A stretch of 64,000 nucleotides of DNA from Cyanophora paradoxa (taxonomy: Eukaryota; Glaucocystophyceae; Cyanophorales; Cyanophoraceae): the NCBI GenBank assembly GCA_004431415.1, contig QPMI01000281.1, forward strand, positions 1 through 64,000. The letters are read 5' to 3'. Positions 46,084 through 56,602 of the stretch are shown here, piece after piece. The position numbers and the translations under genes were made by a program. The notes below the pieces were generated by a model. It was not told the DNA's origin, did not search any database, and was given only the letters and a program-made list of their open reading frames with translations. Position 1 is the stretch's first letter, and every line of letters begins with the position of its first letter.

Positions 46084-48061
46084 TGCAGCCCAAACAGCGA
46101 AGCGCTGAAGGCGATGCCGAGGCCCTCGAGGCCGACATCCGGCAGATGGCGCGCTTTCTGGGCATGAACCTCGACGACGAGCTGGACATCCAACTCCTGT
46201 ACATCGCGGAGGAAGCCTATAAGGCGAGTCACCTTCCGCCAGAACGCGAGCTAGCTCGAAAAAACTGAAGACAGCTTGAATATTTTATCGAAATCGTGTG
46301 CCAGGCTTTCGTGTGTGTGTGTGTCTTGTCGAAATCTTCGTCCGCTCTCATGGTCCAAATTGCAGGCACCGCTGCCTCCCTCCTGGACCGCCCATCGGGA
46401 TCGAGACGGACATCTTTATTTCTACAATGTGACGACGGATGCTTCACAATACGAGCATCCAGCAGATGCCCTCTACATGCTCAAATTACAAAACGAGCGC
46501 GCAAAGCGGCAGAAGCTCCGCGAGATAGCGGAGCAGAAGAAGCGTGCCATCTTTGATGCACAGATGAAGAAAACAATCTGCAACCGCCTTGGAAACAGGC
46601 ACAGCAATTTCTGCTCAATTGAAGAAGTGTACGATATGGCAAAATATTTGGGGATCTCGATTGACGATGGGCGAGAGTTGACACTGGCCTGGATCGCCAA
46701 GCGAGCAGTGCTCGCCCCGCTTCCTGAGATCTATGACGAGTATGAGGATCAGCAAGGGTCCTCGTACTTCGTGAGTGAACCGCGCACCCTTCAACCTGTC
46801 TTCACATCCTTGTGCTCAACTCATGTTGCTTGCAGCACAATCGGGAGACAGGGGAGACATTTCGAACTCATCCAAATGACTCCATTTTCTTTGAGAAGGT
46901 GCAACGGCCCCGAATAATATAACAACTAGACCTAGCCCCCGCTTTGCCTATCAGCATTTTACAACCCTATCAGGTTGCCACTTTACGGCTCACTCTCAAA
47001 GGAGAGCTTGCGAATGACTCAATTCCACACGAAGATCGAAACGAGATTGAGCTGGCAGCATGGCGAGGCTGTTGGATGGAGATCGCTGGTCGAGGGTTTT
47101 TCAATTTGCTCTCATTTGAGCAGTGCACGGTTCTCTGGTTCACAAAAGCTGAAAGGTTGACGATCTCTTGCTTTTTTTGCATTCATCTTCTCACTTTTGT
47201 TTTCAAGGGTGGCGGCTGCCCTGCTTATCCAACGAGTTTGGCGGGGCTATAAAGTGAGAAGCACTGTTGCAATCGACTTCGTTAGATGGAGAGCAGCTCG
47301 CAAATTGCAACGACAATTTCGTTCGAGCCTGGTGACTCGTCTTCTAAGAACTGTCTTCTTGTCGAAGAAAGGGGCTGGTGAGAAAACGTTTTTTTTCAAC
47401 TCTATAACTTGTCTCTAATGGCGATGCAGTGATTCGAATACAAACTGTGTGGCGTCGTGCTTTGGTGAGAAGCCGGCATGACGTTCGGCTGTGCCTTCAG
47501 CTGGCACTGGGTCGGCTGGCAGCTTCCAAGCTGATTTGCGCTGTTGCTCGGCATTATCTGGCAAGGCGCTTGAAGAAACGCCTTCAAACCGGAATTCAGG
47601 TTGCTAGATTCCATGAACGTGAGTGCAAAGAATACCGACAACAAGTTGACGACTCTGGAACAAGCCCGACCAAGGCAGTCAGGCTCGCATTTCACAGACT
47701 ACCAATGCCAACTGTGGATTCTTCCCGTTTCAATCTCTTCTTTCCATCCGATTTCAGCCCACCATCCAAACCAGCTCAGCACCAGCGTCCGAGCTTGCCC
47801 CAGATCCCGTCCCTCTCATTGCTCGATTCATTTCTCTCGGAAATCGCCTCGCTGCCCTGCAAGGAGCTCGGTCCTGTTCGAGAATCGACCAAGAGGCGAT
47901 CGCTCGTGCCCTCACAGCCACAGTATCAGTATCAATCGTGCGTTCTCTGTTCTTTTTTTCACGACAGCGTTGCCCTCATGGCGGCTTGTAGCCTCATGGC
48001 GGCGTTAAAGGCTGGCGGGGGCTCGGCTGCACTCGTTCTGCGGGCAGGTTTTGGACGATGA
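46044..48061 (+). CDS. CEP164-like protein with two WW-type units and IQ motifs
   Basis: Likely basal-body or ciliary protein. Two units each combine a short helical segment with a WW-like domain. The first is IRQMARFLGMNLDDELDIQL, YIAEEAYKAPLPPSWTAHRD, LYFYNVTTDASQYEHPAD; the second is VYDMAKYLGISIDDGRELTL, WIAKRAVLAPLPE, SSYFHNRETGETFRTHP. This helix-WW arrangement (APLP..W...YYFN...HP) is that of CEP164. A middle region (DRNEIELAAWRGCWMEI) is followed by at least two IQ motifs (LIQRVWRGYKVR, VIRIQTVWRRALVR), predicted to bind calmodulin-like proteins, and a Pro/Ser-rich tail. The end at 48061 is less certain, as the last intron is a 30-base guess that preserves frame. Confidence 0.72.
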
Positions 48062-48092
48062 GAAGCATGCACGAACCTAATACCGCATCATC

Positions 48093-48409
48093 AAAGCGCT
48101 GGAGCTCTGCAGACGGGCCACAATGCTTCCGTTCCGCAAACGGCTGGCAAGAGGAGCTCCTGATGAATAGCCACTGGTGCGATGGGCCAGCGTGATGGTT
48201 GGGTCCCGGGAGATGGTGTGATAGTCTGTCCAAACACCGCTGACACTCTGCTGCGTAGGAACTCACTGTACAGGAGCGCGTGTACCGTTCGACGCGCCTG
48301 TGGAGCTTCTACGTGGATCTTGGGGAGTCGCTCGGTTTGCCTTTGGTCCCTCTTGAACTGTTTGTCATTTTCTAATGAGCTCTTAATCACCCAGGTTCTT
48401 TCACGTCCA
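48093..48409 (+). pseudogene. Copied SYF1 exon-intron fragment
   Basis: Matches 41298-41615 of SYF1 over about 317 bp, including exon sequence and both intervening introns, so it was copied from DNA and not from mRNA. The copy has a premature stop (GATGAATAG where SYF1 has GATGAAAAG) and other substitutions. No other SYF1 exons are nearby, so it is non-functional. Confidence 0.92.
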
Positions 48410-48970
48410 GGTACACACGGGATGCTCAAAGGGTCGGACGAATACACGGAGGGCGAGGCACATCGATCAAGGTTGCACAGTTGTTTTTTCATTTCGATCT
48501 CGGGGCTTTTCGATTCCGATCCGACCCTTCGCCTGCATCCTGGCGCAGGCTAAATCCGTATCGGGTCCCCCCCATGAGCTCCCGCCACTGCCCCAGACGC
48601 AATGCTGCTCTCAGTGCGGGTGTGCATTACTCCCCTAAAGAGGCGCATTACTCCCCTAAAAAGGCAACGCAGGGCCCAGCCGGCCAGCTTGCTGATGAGC
48701 TGGACCAGTTCGTGTCCAAATGCTGACTCATCATCCCGTACTTGTAGCCCGGACGTTGTGATTTGGTTTGTGTCCAAATGCCTACTTCATGCTAAGCAAG
48801 CACCCGCACCCCGGGGCAAGCTAACTTCATGCCGGGTGCCCCAAATTCATAGGAGCTCCCGTCACCGCCCTGAGACGACCCCTCCGCCCCAACTTGCAAG
48901 ACGCAATGCCGCACCGGTGCATTGTCCGCAGAAAGGCACATTACTCGCCTTCAGTGCACATGCCCAACTT
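48410..48970. repeat. Dispersed repeat family, two adjacent members
   Basis: Contains GACCCTTCGCCTGCATCCTG, GCAGGCTAAATCCGTATCGG, ATGAGCTCCCGCCACTGCC, a doubled GAGGCGCATTACTCCCCTAA-like unit and GTGTCCAAATGC, then a second, shorter member with ATAGGAGCTCCCGTCACCGC. The same blocks occur inverted at 55990-56240 and diverged at about 51640-51790. Confidence 0.8.
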
Positions 48971-49090
48971 ATTGTTTGCATTCAATTCGAATTCGAAGGA
49001 CCTTTCGGGCTACTCAATCAGATAGAGCACACGGTGCACAAGCAGCAGGAACGCCGGAGCTCGAGGAGCCCGAGTCGGCAGGTCGCAATG

Positions 49091-49404
49091 AGCCGAATTC
49101 GATCGGCGATGTAGCCGGCCAGAAGTCGGATAATGTTAGCTACAAGTTCGAGATAGGTTGACTGGAAGAGCACGCGGGAGCTGGCCCTCTGCAGCTGGGC
49201 CTGGCGCGCTACTAGACTATTCGCGCCCCTAGGCCTGCAGCACGGCCTGCGTCAAGCAGAGATGGCAAGTCACATAAGCTGTAAGCTATGGTGTTGAAGG
49301 TCCTGCTTTCAATAGGTCAGCCCAGCCCGGAGTCTTTGCATCGAAGCCACATAAGCTGTAAGCTATGGTGTTGAAGTTCCTGCGCTCGATAGGTCAGCCC
49401 AGCC
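49091..49404. repeat. Segmental duplication copy B (orphan promoter copy)
   Basis: Copy of 45770-46083, containing both repeats of the ATGGTGTTGAAG start region, but followed by unrelated sequence and not by the rest of the gene. It stops about 58 bp before the large palindrome. Confidence 0.9.
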
Positions 49405-49461
49405 GTTATAATATTATTTATGAACCAGATCGACCAGACCAGACCAGTGCTAGGGATCTAG

Positions 49462-51459
49462 GAGCGCATTCTGGTCCAAAATTAATACAGCAATTGGGTT
49501 GGGAATTATGTGTTGTGTGATGGCGCAGCGAGGGGGGCAGCGGGCTAGGCGACAGATAGCAGTAATGGAGGTTGCATGCTACTGAACACGATACATTAGG
49601 CGGCGTCTAGCCCCGTCACCATCGGTTTTCGACCACTGCGGGCGCGGGATTCGCGGCGCGGGATCGGCAAGACAGCTACACGAGTGCTAGGGAATCGGCG
49701 CGCATAGGTCCTTTTTGCTAGCGGATCCCCGCTGCGCGCCCGCGCGCCAAGGTCCCGCGCGCCCGCTTGCGGAGGGGGGGGACAGCGATTCCGTCATGCA
49801 GTCCGCGCTGCTAGCGCTCTGGTCGCGTTATGCATGCGCGGTACAGCGCAACGATTGCGCTGTGTACCGCTTCGGGTCCTCCGCGCTGCCGCCGCCGCGC
49901 CAGCGCCGGTTTTGGGGCTGCCCAAAACCGGGGGGACAGCGTTACGAGGCACCAGCTCCAGCCACACATCGCCCGGTGTGCGAAACGCTCGAGCGCGTCG
50001 CACTCCCCAGGCGCCGCCGCTATATCTGGCGCCTCCATCTGGCCCCGCTCGCCGCCGCAGTACACGCCGCACATCGCGGCACATGTACAGCTACTGCTAT
50101 AGGTCCGTGGCTCACTTTGCATCGTGCTCGGTTCGCTCACCGCGGGCGATCCGGCGCGGCGCATCTGGCGGTTCGTCGCCCTCGCGCCGCCGCCGCATGT
50201 CAACGCGATCCCGTGCGCGCTCCATCACGAGCCGAAAAGCCGGCGCCGAGGTCTGCACACGCCCGCGCCGCCCCCTGCGCCGAGCGCCGACCGCGGCCTG
50301 CCCGCGCTCATTTGCGCAGGGCGATCTCCGTTACCGCGCGTGCTCTGGGGGCACCTCGCCGTCGACGCATGGGACTCAATGGCTGCTGGCGTCTTGCGCA
50401 GTCAGAGCCAGGATCGCCGACGAGCTGCAGCATGCCTCCTCCGCACGTGGTTGTGGCGAAGCGCGCGCGCGCAGGGCATGGAGGCGGCATGCTGCAGCTC
50501 GTCGGCGATCCTGGCTCTGACTGCGCAAGACGCCAGCAGCCATTGAGTCCCATGCGTCGACGGCGAGGTGCCCCCAGAGCACGCGCGGTAACGGAGATCG
50601 CCCTGCGCAAATGAGCGCGGGCAGGCCGCGGTCGGCGCTCGGCGCAGGGGGCGGCGCGGGCGTGTGCAGACCTCGGCGCCGGCTTTTCGGCTCGTGATGG
50701 AGCGCGCACGGGATCGCGTTGACATGCGGCGGCGGCGCGAGGGCGACGAACCGCCAGATGCGCCGCGCCGGATCGCCCGCGGTGAGCGAACCGAGCACGA
50801 TGCAAAGTGAGCCACGGACCTATAGCAGTAGCTGTACATGTGCCGCGATGTGCGGCGTGTACTGCGGCGGCGAGCGGGGCCAGATGGAGGCGCCAGATAT
50901 AGCGGCGGCGCCTGGGGAGTGCGACGCGCTCGAGCGTTTCGCACACCGGGCGATGTGTGGCTGGAGCTGGTGCCTCGTAACGCTGTCCCCCCGGTTTTGG
51001 GCAGCCCCAAAACCGGCGCTGGCGCGGCGGCGGCAGCGCGGAGGACCCGAAGCGGTACACAGCGCAATCGTTGCGCTGTACCGCGCATGCATAACGCGAC
51101 CAGAGCGCTAGCAGCGCGGACTGCATGACGGAATCGCTGTCCCCCCCTCCGCAAGCGGGCGCGCGGGACCTTGGCGCGCGGGCGCGCAGCGGGGATCCGC
51201 TAGCAAAAAGGACCTATGCGCGCCGATTCCCTAGCACTCGTGTAGCTGTCTTGCCGATCCCGCGCCGCGAATCCCGCGCCCGCAGTGGTCGAAAACCGAT
51301 GGTGACGGGGCTAGACGCCGCCTAATGTATCGTGTTCAGTAGCATGCAACCTCCATTACTGCTATCTGTCGCCTAGCCCGCTGCCCCCCTCGCTGCGCCA
51401 TCACACAACACATAATTCCCAACCCAATTGCTGTATTAATTTTGGACCAGAATGCGCTC
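49462..51459. mobile_element. Near-perfect 2 kb palindrome (foldback-like element)
   Basis: Two arms of about 975 bp (49462-50436 and 50485-51459) are reverse complements with very few differences, around a 48 bp asymmetric spacer. The tips read GAGCGCATTCTGG...CCAGAATGCGCTC. They are flanked on both sides by TAG, a possible 3 bp target-site duplication. Each arm holds two further hairpins: GCGGTACAGCGCAA facing TTGCGCTGTGTACCGC, and CCGGTTTTGGG facing CCCAAAACCGG. Unique flanking DNA on both sides argues for an inserted foldback/MITE-type element over a read-through artefact. Long open frames on both strands mirror each other and look like low-complexity GC-rich sequence, so I call no gene. 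Confidence 0.85.
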
Positions 51460-52060
51460 TAGTGTCCCTGATAGACCAAACCATGGCCATGGCCAGACGA
51501 TTACGATCGTCGAAGCCTTTTGATCTTGTGATAACGATTATAATTACGACGCCTTTGATCTTGCTATATAAAATTACGACGCCTTTGATCTGCGACTCGG
51601 CGATTACGCCTATAAAAATTATCGTGCGCCGCCTCGGCCCCGCAGGCTACCGACGGGTCCCGGCCCCGCCGGGCCTGCAGGAACTCCCACGTGCACCGCC
51701 CAAGAACGTTAACGACGACGCGACTCGGCGATGCTGCACACGACACGCGCGCGGCCTAGGCCGTGCGGGGGTGGAGCGTTACTCCCCTTACCGTAGAATA
51801 TACGTATACGTACGGGCGCCGGCCTCGGGCCGGGGGGGCAACGGCCGGGCCGGCAACGGCGAGGGCCGCACCTTCCTATGCGTAGCCCAGACAGGCGTAG
51901 TACACAGCTAAATAGCTCTGTCTACGCTGAACGCAGATGCATGCATGCGCATGTTCAAGTTTCGATCGTGTCAGTGTGTTCGAATCAGGGCGAGAAGTTA
52001 TTTCAAGCTAGTGCGCCCGCGGCCGCCGAAATCCGCGGCGCGGCCGTGGCTGCCTCCAGC
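51460..52060. other. Intergenic region upstream of CEP104
   Basis: Contains a short tandem motif (TTACGACGCCTTTGATCT, repeated at about 51541-51592), a TATA-like CTATATAAAA at about 51563, CTATAAAAATTATCG near 51610, and a diverged member of the dispersed repeat family at about 51640-51790 (GACGGGTCCCGG, GGAACTCCCACGTGCACCGC, GTTACTCCCCTTACC). Confidence 0.6.
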
Positions 52061-55000
52061 ATGCCCGGTAAACTCAAGTTCAGAGTCGTCCATGCAACTT
52101 CCGCAGACGAGCAGTTCCCGGCGGCGGAGCTTAACTCGCACACCCCTCAGACCCGCGGCTGGTGCTCGGCCAGGTGCGTACAAGCCGCAGCATACAGTTG
52201 CGGTCTATGGCGCAACGCTGATGCAGCGCAGGTTCTGCGAGTACCCGCAGGAGCTCGTCGTTCAGCTCGAGGCGCCTGCGCTGGTCCAGCAGCTGCAGAT
52301 CCTCAGCCATGAAGCGAAGATATCAACGCGAATTGAGCTGTTCATCGGCGAGCCTGGCGCTAGCTCGGACTTCCGCGCCGCCAAGTTCAAGCGCCTTGGG
52401 TTCGCCCATACGCGTGCGCCTCTGTGTCGCTCGCGCGCGCTGATCGCTCTTTCTGGTAGGCATCTTTCGCTCGACAGCAACGAACGCAGCTCGTACCAAG
52501 CAAGAGAGCTGAAGTCCGTCCACATTAACACGCGCGCTGCTTTTGTGAAGCTAGTGCTTCACAAGTGCTACCTAAACAAGATGAACTTGTTCAATCAGGT
52601 GCCTCCTCTGTTTGCGCGAGAAGCCTTCGCATCGCCAGTCACTTAGCTGTGGCGCCACTCAGGTTGGGATCATTGCGCTCAGTTTTGTGGGAGATGTTGG
52701 GCCGGTTCGACGCTCTTCGCCCACCTTCCGAGTTTGTACTCTGAAACCCTGTGCAGGCGGATTCCGTGAGCGATCTCAGCGCACCTGTCAGCAATCCATC
52801 ACGTGTCAATCCTGGGCAGCAAATCGCGAGTAATGTGCGTTCTCTCTGTTCTCTTGCTGCCAATTTCAAGCAAATGATTTGGCTTGCAGCAACCAGCAGC
52901 CGACCTGATGATGGACATCACGCTTGATGAGTACGTCTCCCAGCGCATAAGGGAGCTGACTCGCAGCAAGGATGCTGCAGTTGCTAGTGAGTACATCGCC
53001 CTCCACGTCTGCTTCAATGCGTGATCTGCTTTGTAGGAGAGGACTACGATGAGGCTAAAAAGATTAAGGATTCCCTAGGCACGCTGAAAGATGTGAGATT
53101 TTCTGCATTTATTCATACATGGGCCATCTTTACTTGCTGCCCAGCTCGGCATCCAGCTTGCCAAACTGGAGCTTCAAAAGAAGCGAGCAGTCCAGCGGGA
53201 GGACTATGATACAGCCAAGAACCTCAAGGTGAGCGAAACATGTGGAGATAAGCAAGACATTCGTTAATTCCCGTTGTCAGGTGGAGATAGACAACCTGCG
53301 GAATGTAGTTGACCAAATCAGCAGTGGTCTTCGCACAGAATCCCTCTCCGCTGGAAGTCGGTCTGTCTCTATGTTACCATGAGCTGAGGCTTATAAAGAT
53401 CTCACACAGTGACACACACTCGTAGGCAGCAGCCAGCATCCAGACAACAGCCTTCACGGGCTTTACAAGAAGCATCGGTGCCAAGTCCAGCAATCGCTGA
53501 AGCTCGGATTCCCTCCCGTGGGCCTTCTCGAGAAGCAGGTAGAGTTGTTGACGGCAGGGTCGACAGGAGTGATGTGGTGGGCTTCCGCATGTCTGCTGCT
53601 TTTTTTCGCAGTCTGACAGGATGCAGCGACCACCTGTTGGCGACGTGGCTAGTCCTTCTCGCGATCCAATCAGGAGTCCTCCTTCTCGACAGGCAGCCTC
53701 TGGAGGACTTCCTCCCCAACCACCTCCAGCACGAGTGCCAGAGCCTGATGGTGACGACCGCCCTCTGCCAGCTCTTGTGCGCCGTCAAGTCAACGCTGAC
53801 GGGTTTGCTTTTATAATGGGCCAATCCTTGCAAAATTCTGCTTACCTTTGTCTTCAGAGATCCAGTTGATGATGGTGCTTTGTACCCAGATGCTGCTGAT
53901 GATGATCCAGGGGCCCAAGTTGATGATGCTGCTGACCCACAAGGTACCTGCTTTCATGAGATCCATAAACACTGAGGTGTTGATCTCTGTTTTTGCAGAG
54001 GCGGAGCCCCTTTCTGCTGCAGCACGAAAGGAGGCAGGAGCTCTCCTCGATGCATTTGGAGAAGAGCTCACAAGGATGGTCTATTCGAAGACTTGGACCC
54101 TGCGGGAGGCAGGGCTGAATCAGCTTATCGACAGAGCTTCATCTCCTGTGGATCCGGATGTACTTTGGGGTTTTTTCCTATAATGTTTGCACTCGCTCAC
54201 TCATCCCACTTCGATGCAGGGCACTTCTTTGAGAGGATATTTCAAAGCTATCGAAAAGGCATTTAATGACAAGATTGCTCAAGTCTTCCAGCGTGGTCGT
54301 CAGCTGTTGGAAGTGGCAATGAGTGCATGGCTTTTTTATCTACTATGTCTGTGTGCACGTTTGACGAAAAGAACGTCTCTCCAGAAGGCGGCTCCTCCCA
54401 TTCAAAGCAGGTCGTCCAGGGGCTTCTTGAGCCTGTCCTTGGTGCTGCTGTGAGCAAGTGTGGTGATGCCAACGCAAACGTTAGGCGGAGCGCAAGCGAT
54501 TCCGTCGCATTCATTGCTCGTCACCAGGTAACTATTTCAGTCCAACTAAACCACGAGCTTGCTCATCCGGCTTCTAGCTTGGTGGGCCCGGGCTGGTTAT
54601 TGCAAGCGTGATCAGAAGTCCAGAGAAGCTGGCAAATCCAAAACTCCTGGTTGGAAGGCTGCAGATTTTGGCGATGATTCTCACAGACTACCAGATCTCT
54701 CAGGGCATCAACGTTGAGGTTTGAGAGCACTTTCCTGTTGATCTTTTCTTTTCTCACTCGATTCCTCAATTCCTCAGAGTGTTATGCAATTCTGTGTCAG
54801 CCTCACAAGTCACTCGAGTGGGGATGTTCGGAACGCTGCCACGCGGGCCATTGTCTGTGTGTACAGACAAATTGGTCCCAAGATTGATTCGTATCTCAAG
54901 GGCGTGAAGGATCAAATTCTCCAGTCCATAACCACAGCTATGGAATCTGCTGATGCAGGCCGTCAGTACACTGACCCTCTCCCGGGGCCAAGTGCACCTC

Positions 55001-55648
55001 GAGAGGCACCGGTATGTGTGTGGGCAAGCTACTGAAACGATACATAGCATTCTGCTAATGCATAGCAGCCTGCAGCCAAGCGTGCAGCGGCAGTCATTGA
55101 TGCTGCCCCGAAGGAGGAGAATGGAGGCCAAGGTTCGTGCCCATCTTTATCCTCATAAATCTCTTTGATCACTTTCGTGATGCTTTTCCAGCATGTCAAT
55201 TCTGCTTGAAGAAGGACCCGAGCTTCAAAGACGATGCTGCTCTGGACCTCCACTTCGTCACGGATTGTACCATGCTGTGTGACTGCGAAGATTGTGGACA
55301 GGTCTGTACAGAATGCAGCACTGCCATCCATTTTTCTAACAATCTTTAGGTCGTTGAAATCGCCACTCTGAATGAACATCGCCTCACGGAGTGTGAGAAG
55401 AAGTTCAAGCAATGCAGTACCTGTGGGGAGGCTTTCGTAACACTTCCACATCAGCCATGTGTGCCTTCAAAACCAACTCTCGCAAGGTGAGCAGCAACTA
55501 AAACCGCATAATCTTTGACGATCGGCATATACATTGTCGTTGACTTGGTCTTCGGTGCAGATGCCCACTTTGCCATACGGACATTGCGAAGGCTGGATTC
55601 AAGAAACACATTTCAAATTGCTCAAAAAACAAGCGTGCTCACAAGTGA
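52061..55648 (+). CDS. CEP104: CEP104 ciliary tip protein
   Basis: Protein of ciliary tips and daughter centrioles that binds EB1 and tubulin. Domains in order: N-terminal jelly-roll (FRVVHATSADEQFPAAELNS, GWCSAR, FCEYPQELVVQLEAPAL, HEAKISTRIELFIGEPG, SYQARELKSVHI, FVKLVLHKCYLNKMNLFNQ); a UVR-like helical coiled coil (EDYDEAKKIKDSLGTL, QLAKLELQKKRAVQREDYDT); a TOG-type helical domain (SKTWTLREAGLNQLID, KCGDANANVRRSASDSVAFI, HSSGDVRNAATRAIVCVYRQ); and C-terminal zinc fingers (CQFCLKKDPSF, CEDCGQ, CSTCGEAF, CPLCHTDIAKAGFKKHISNC). This architecture is specific to CEP104. About 18 short introns. It ends KNKRAHK and TGA at 55646-55648. A fragment around 53100-53196 is copied at 56250-56346. Confidence 0.93.
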
Positions 55649-55663
55649 TCTTCCAGCTATCTT

Positions 55664-55732
55664 TGCATTTGACGTCACACGTGATGTTCTTCTAGCCGCT
55701 AGCGCTAGTTGATCACGTAAATCTCCACCGGG
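55664..55732. repeat. Gene-end associated repeat (CEP104 copy)
   Basis: Resembles 43373-43440 downstream of SYF1, sharing TTCTAGC(C/G)GCTAGC and GATCACGTAAATCT(C/A)CACCGGG; both copies begin within about 90 bp of the upstream gene's stop codon. Confidence 0.65.
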
Positions 55733-55989
55733 ACAGCGGCGGCGCGGGGTGGGGGCCCAGCTGCGGCGGCAGGGTGAGGCCTAGGTGCGCATCAGTAGCG
55801 GCGGGGCGAACCTGGAGTCGACGAAGCTGATGCAGCAGGCGGGGCGACGGATAGGGAAGCAGGCAGAGCGGCAGGTGAGGTCGGGCACTGTGCATAGCGT
55901 ATATATAGCCTGCGCAGGGCCGGGGCAGGGCGAGGCCCGGGCCCAGCCCGGCGCTGCGTACTCGTACTAGGTTGAATGCAGTCCCTGCC

Positions 55990-56240
55990 TTCTCCCAGAA
56001 GGCTGGCCATGGGCCGTTCCACCGTGAGGCCCTCAGGGCCTAAGAAAGATCGATGCGACGAGGTGGTTTGTTGGAATCCGGCACCACAGGCAGTCTTGGG
56101 GCGGAGGGGTAGCCTCAGGGCGGTGTTGGGAGCTCCTATGAACTTGGGGACCCGGCATGGAGTTAGCCTGCACCCGGATGCGGGCGAAGGGTTGGATCGA
56201 AATCGGAAAAGGAATTCTTTTGAGACACTGAATTCGAAAA
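55990..56240. repeat. Dispersed repeat family member, inverted
   Basis: Reverse complement of the 48.5-48.9 kb members. TGGGGCGGAGGGGTAGCCTC, GGGCGGTGTTGGGAGCTCC, TTGGGGACCCGG and ATGCGGGCGAAGGGTTGGA correspond to CCTCCGCCCCA, GGAGCTCCC, CGGGTCCC and ACCCTTCGCCTGCAT in the other orientation. Confidence 0.8.
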
Positions 56241-56249
56241 ATGTAGTTT

Positions 56250-56346
56250 TTTTGCATTTATCGATACATCGGTCATTCTAACTTGCTGTTCAGCCCGGCA
56301 TCCAGCTCGCCAAACTGAAGCTTCAAAAGAAGCAAGCAGTGCACGG
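56250..56346 (+). pseudogene. Copied CEP104 intron-exon fragment
   Basis: About 95 bp matching 53100-53196 of CEP104, spanning intron sequence (TTGCATTTAT...ACTTGCTG) and exon sequence encoding IQLAKL..LQKK. It sits directly against the inverted dispersed repeat, as the SYF1 fragment sits against another member. Confidence 0.85.
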
Positions 56347-56602
56347 AGCACCTGCATGCGGGCACGCGGGGGAAGAGTCAGATCGAAATCAAACGGACTG
56401 TCGTCGAAATCGAAATCGAGTGCACTTTGATCGGTAGCGTCCCAAAACGAGCGCCTGTGGACGGGCTTTGATCAGGAAAGCTGTGGGCATTATGGGCGCG
56501 ACACGCGCATGCACACACAGACATGGGCGCCCTCCGCCTCGTTGTACATGTGGAGACTCGGTAAACAAAATACAGCCTAATCAGTCGTTTGTTACTTTGA
56601 GA

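Larger units (their letters stand above)
55649..56602. other. Intergenic region with repeats downstream of CEP104
   Basis: Includes the 3'-flank element shared with SYF1 (55664-55732), an inverted dispersed repeat member, a copied CEP104 fragment, and AAATCGAAATCGA-type hexamer repeats at about 56383-56420. No gene is seen. Confidence 0.6.

Noticed and set aside
48093-48409. Second functional SYF1 gene
   Set aside because: Only about 317 bp are present, with a premature stop and no other exons.
49715-51126. Long open frames (up to 300 codons) on both strands of the palindrome
   Set aside because: They are mirror images of each other, very rich in Arg/Ala/Pro with no motif, and expected by chance in such GC-rich DNA.
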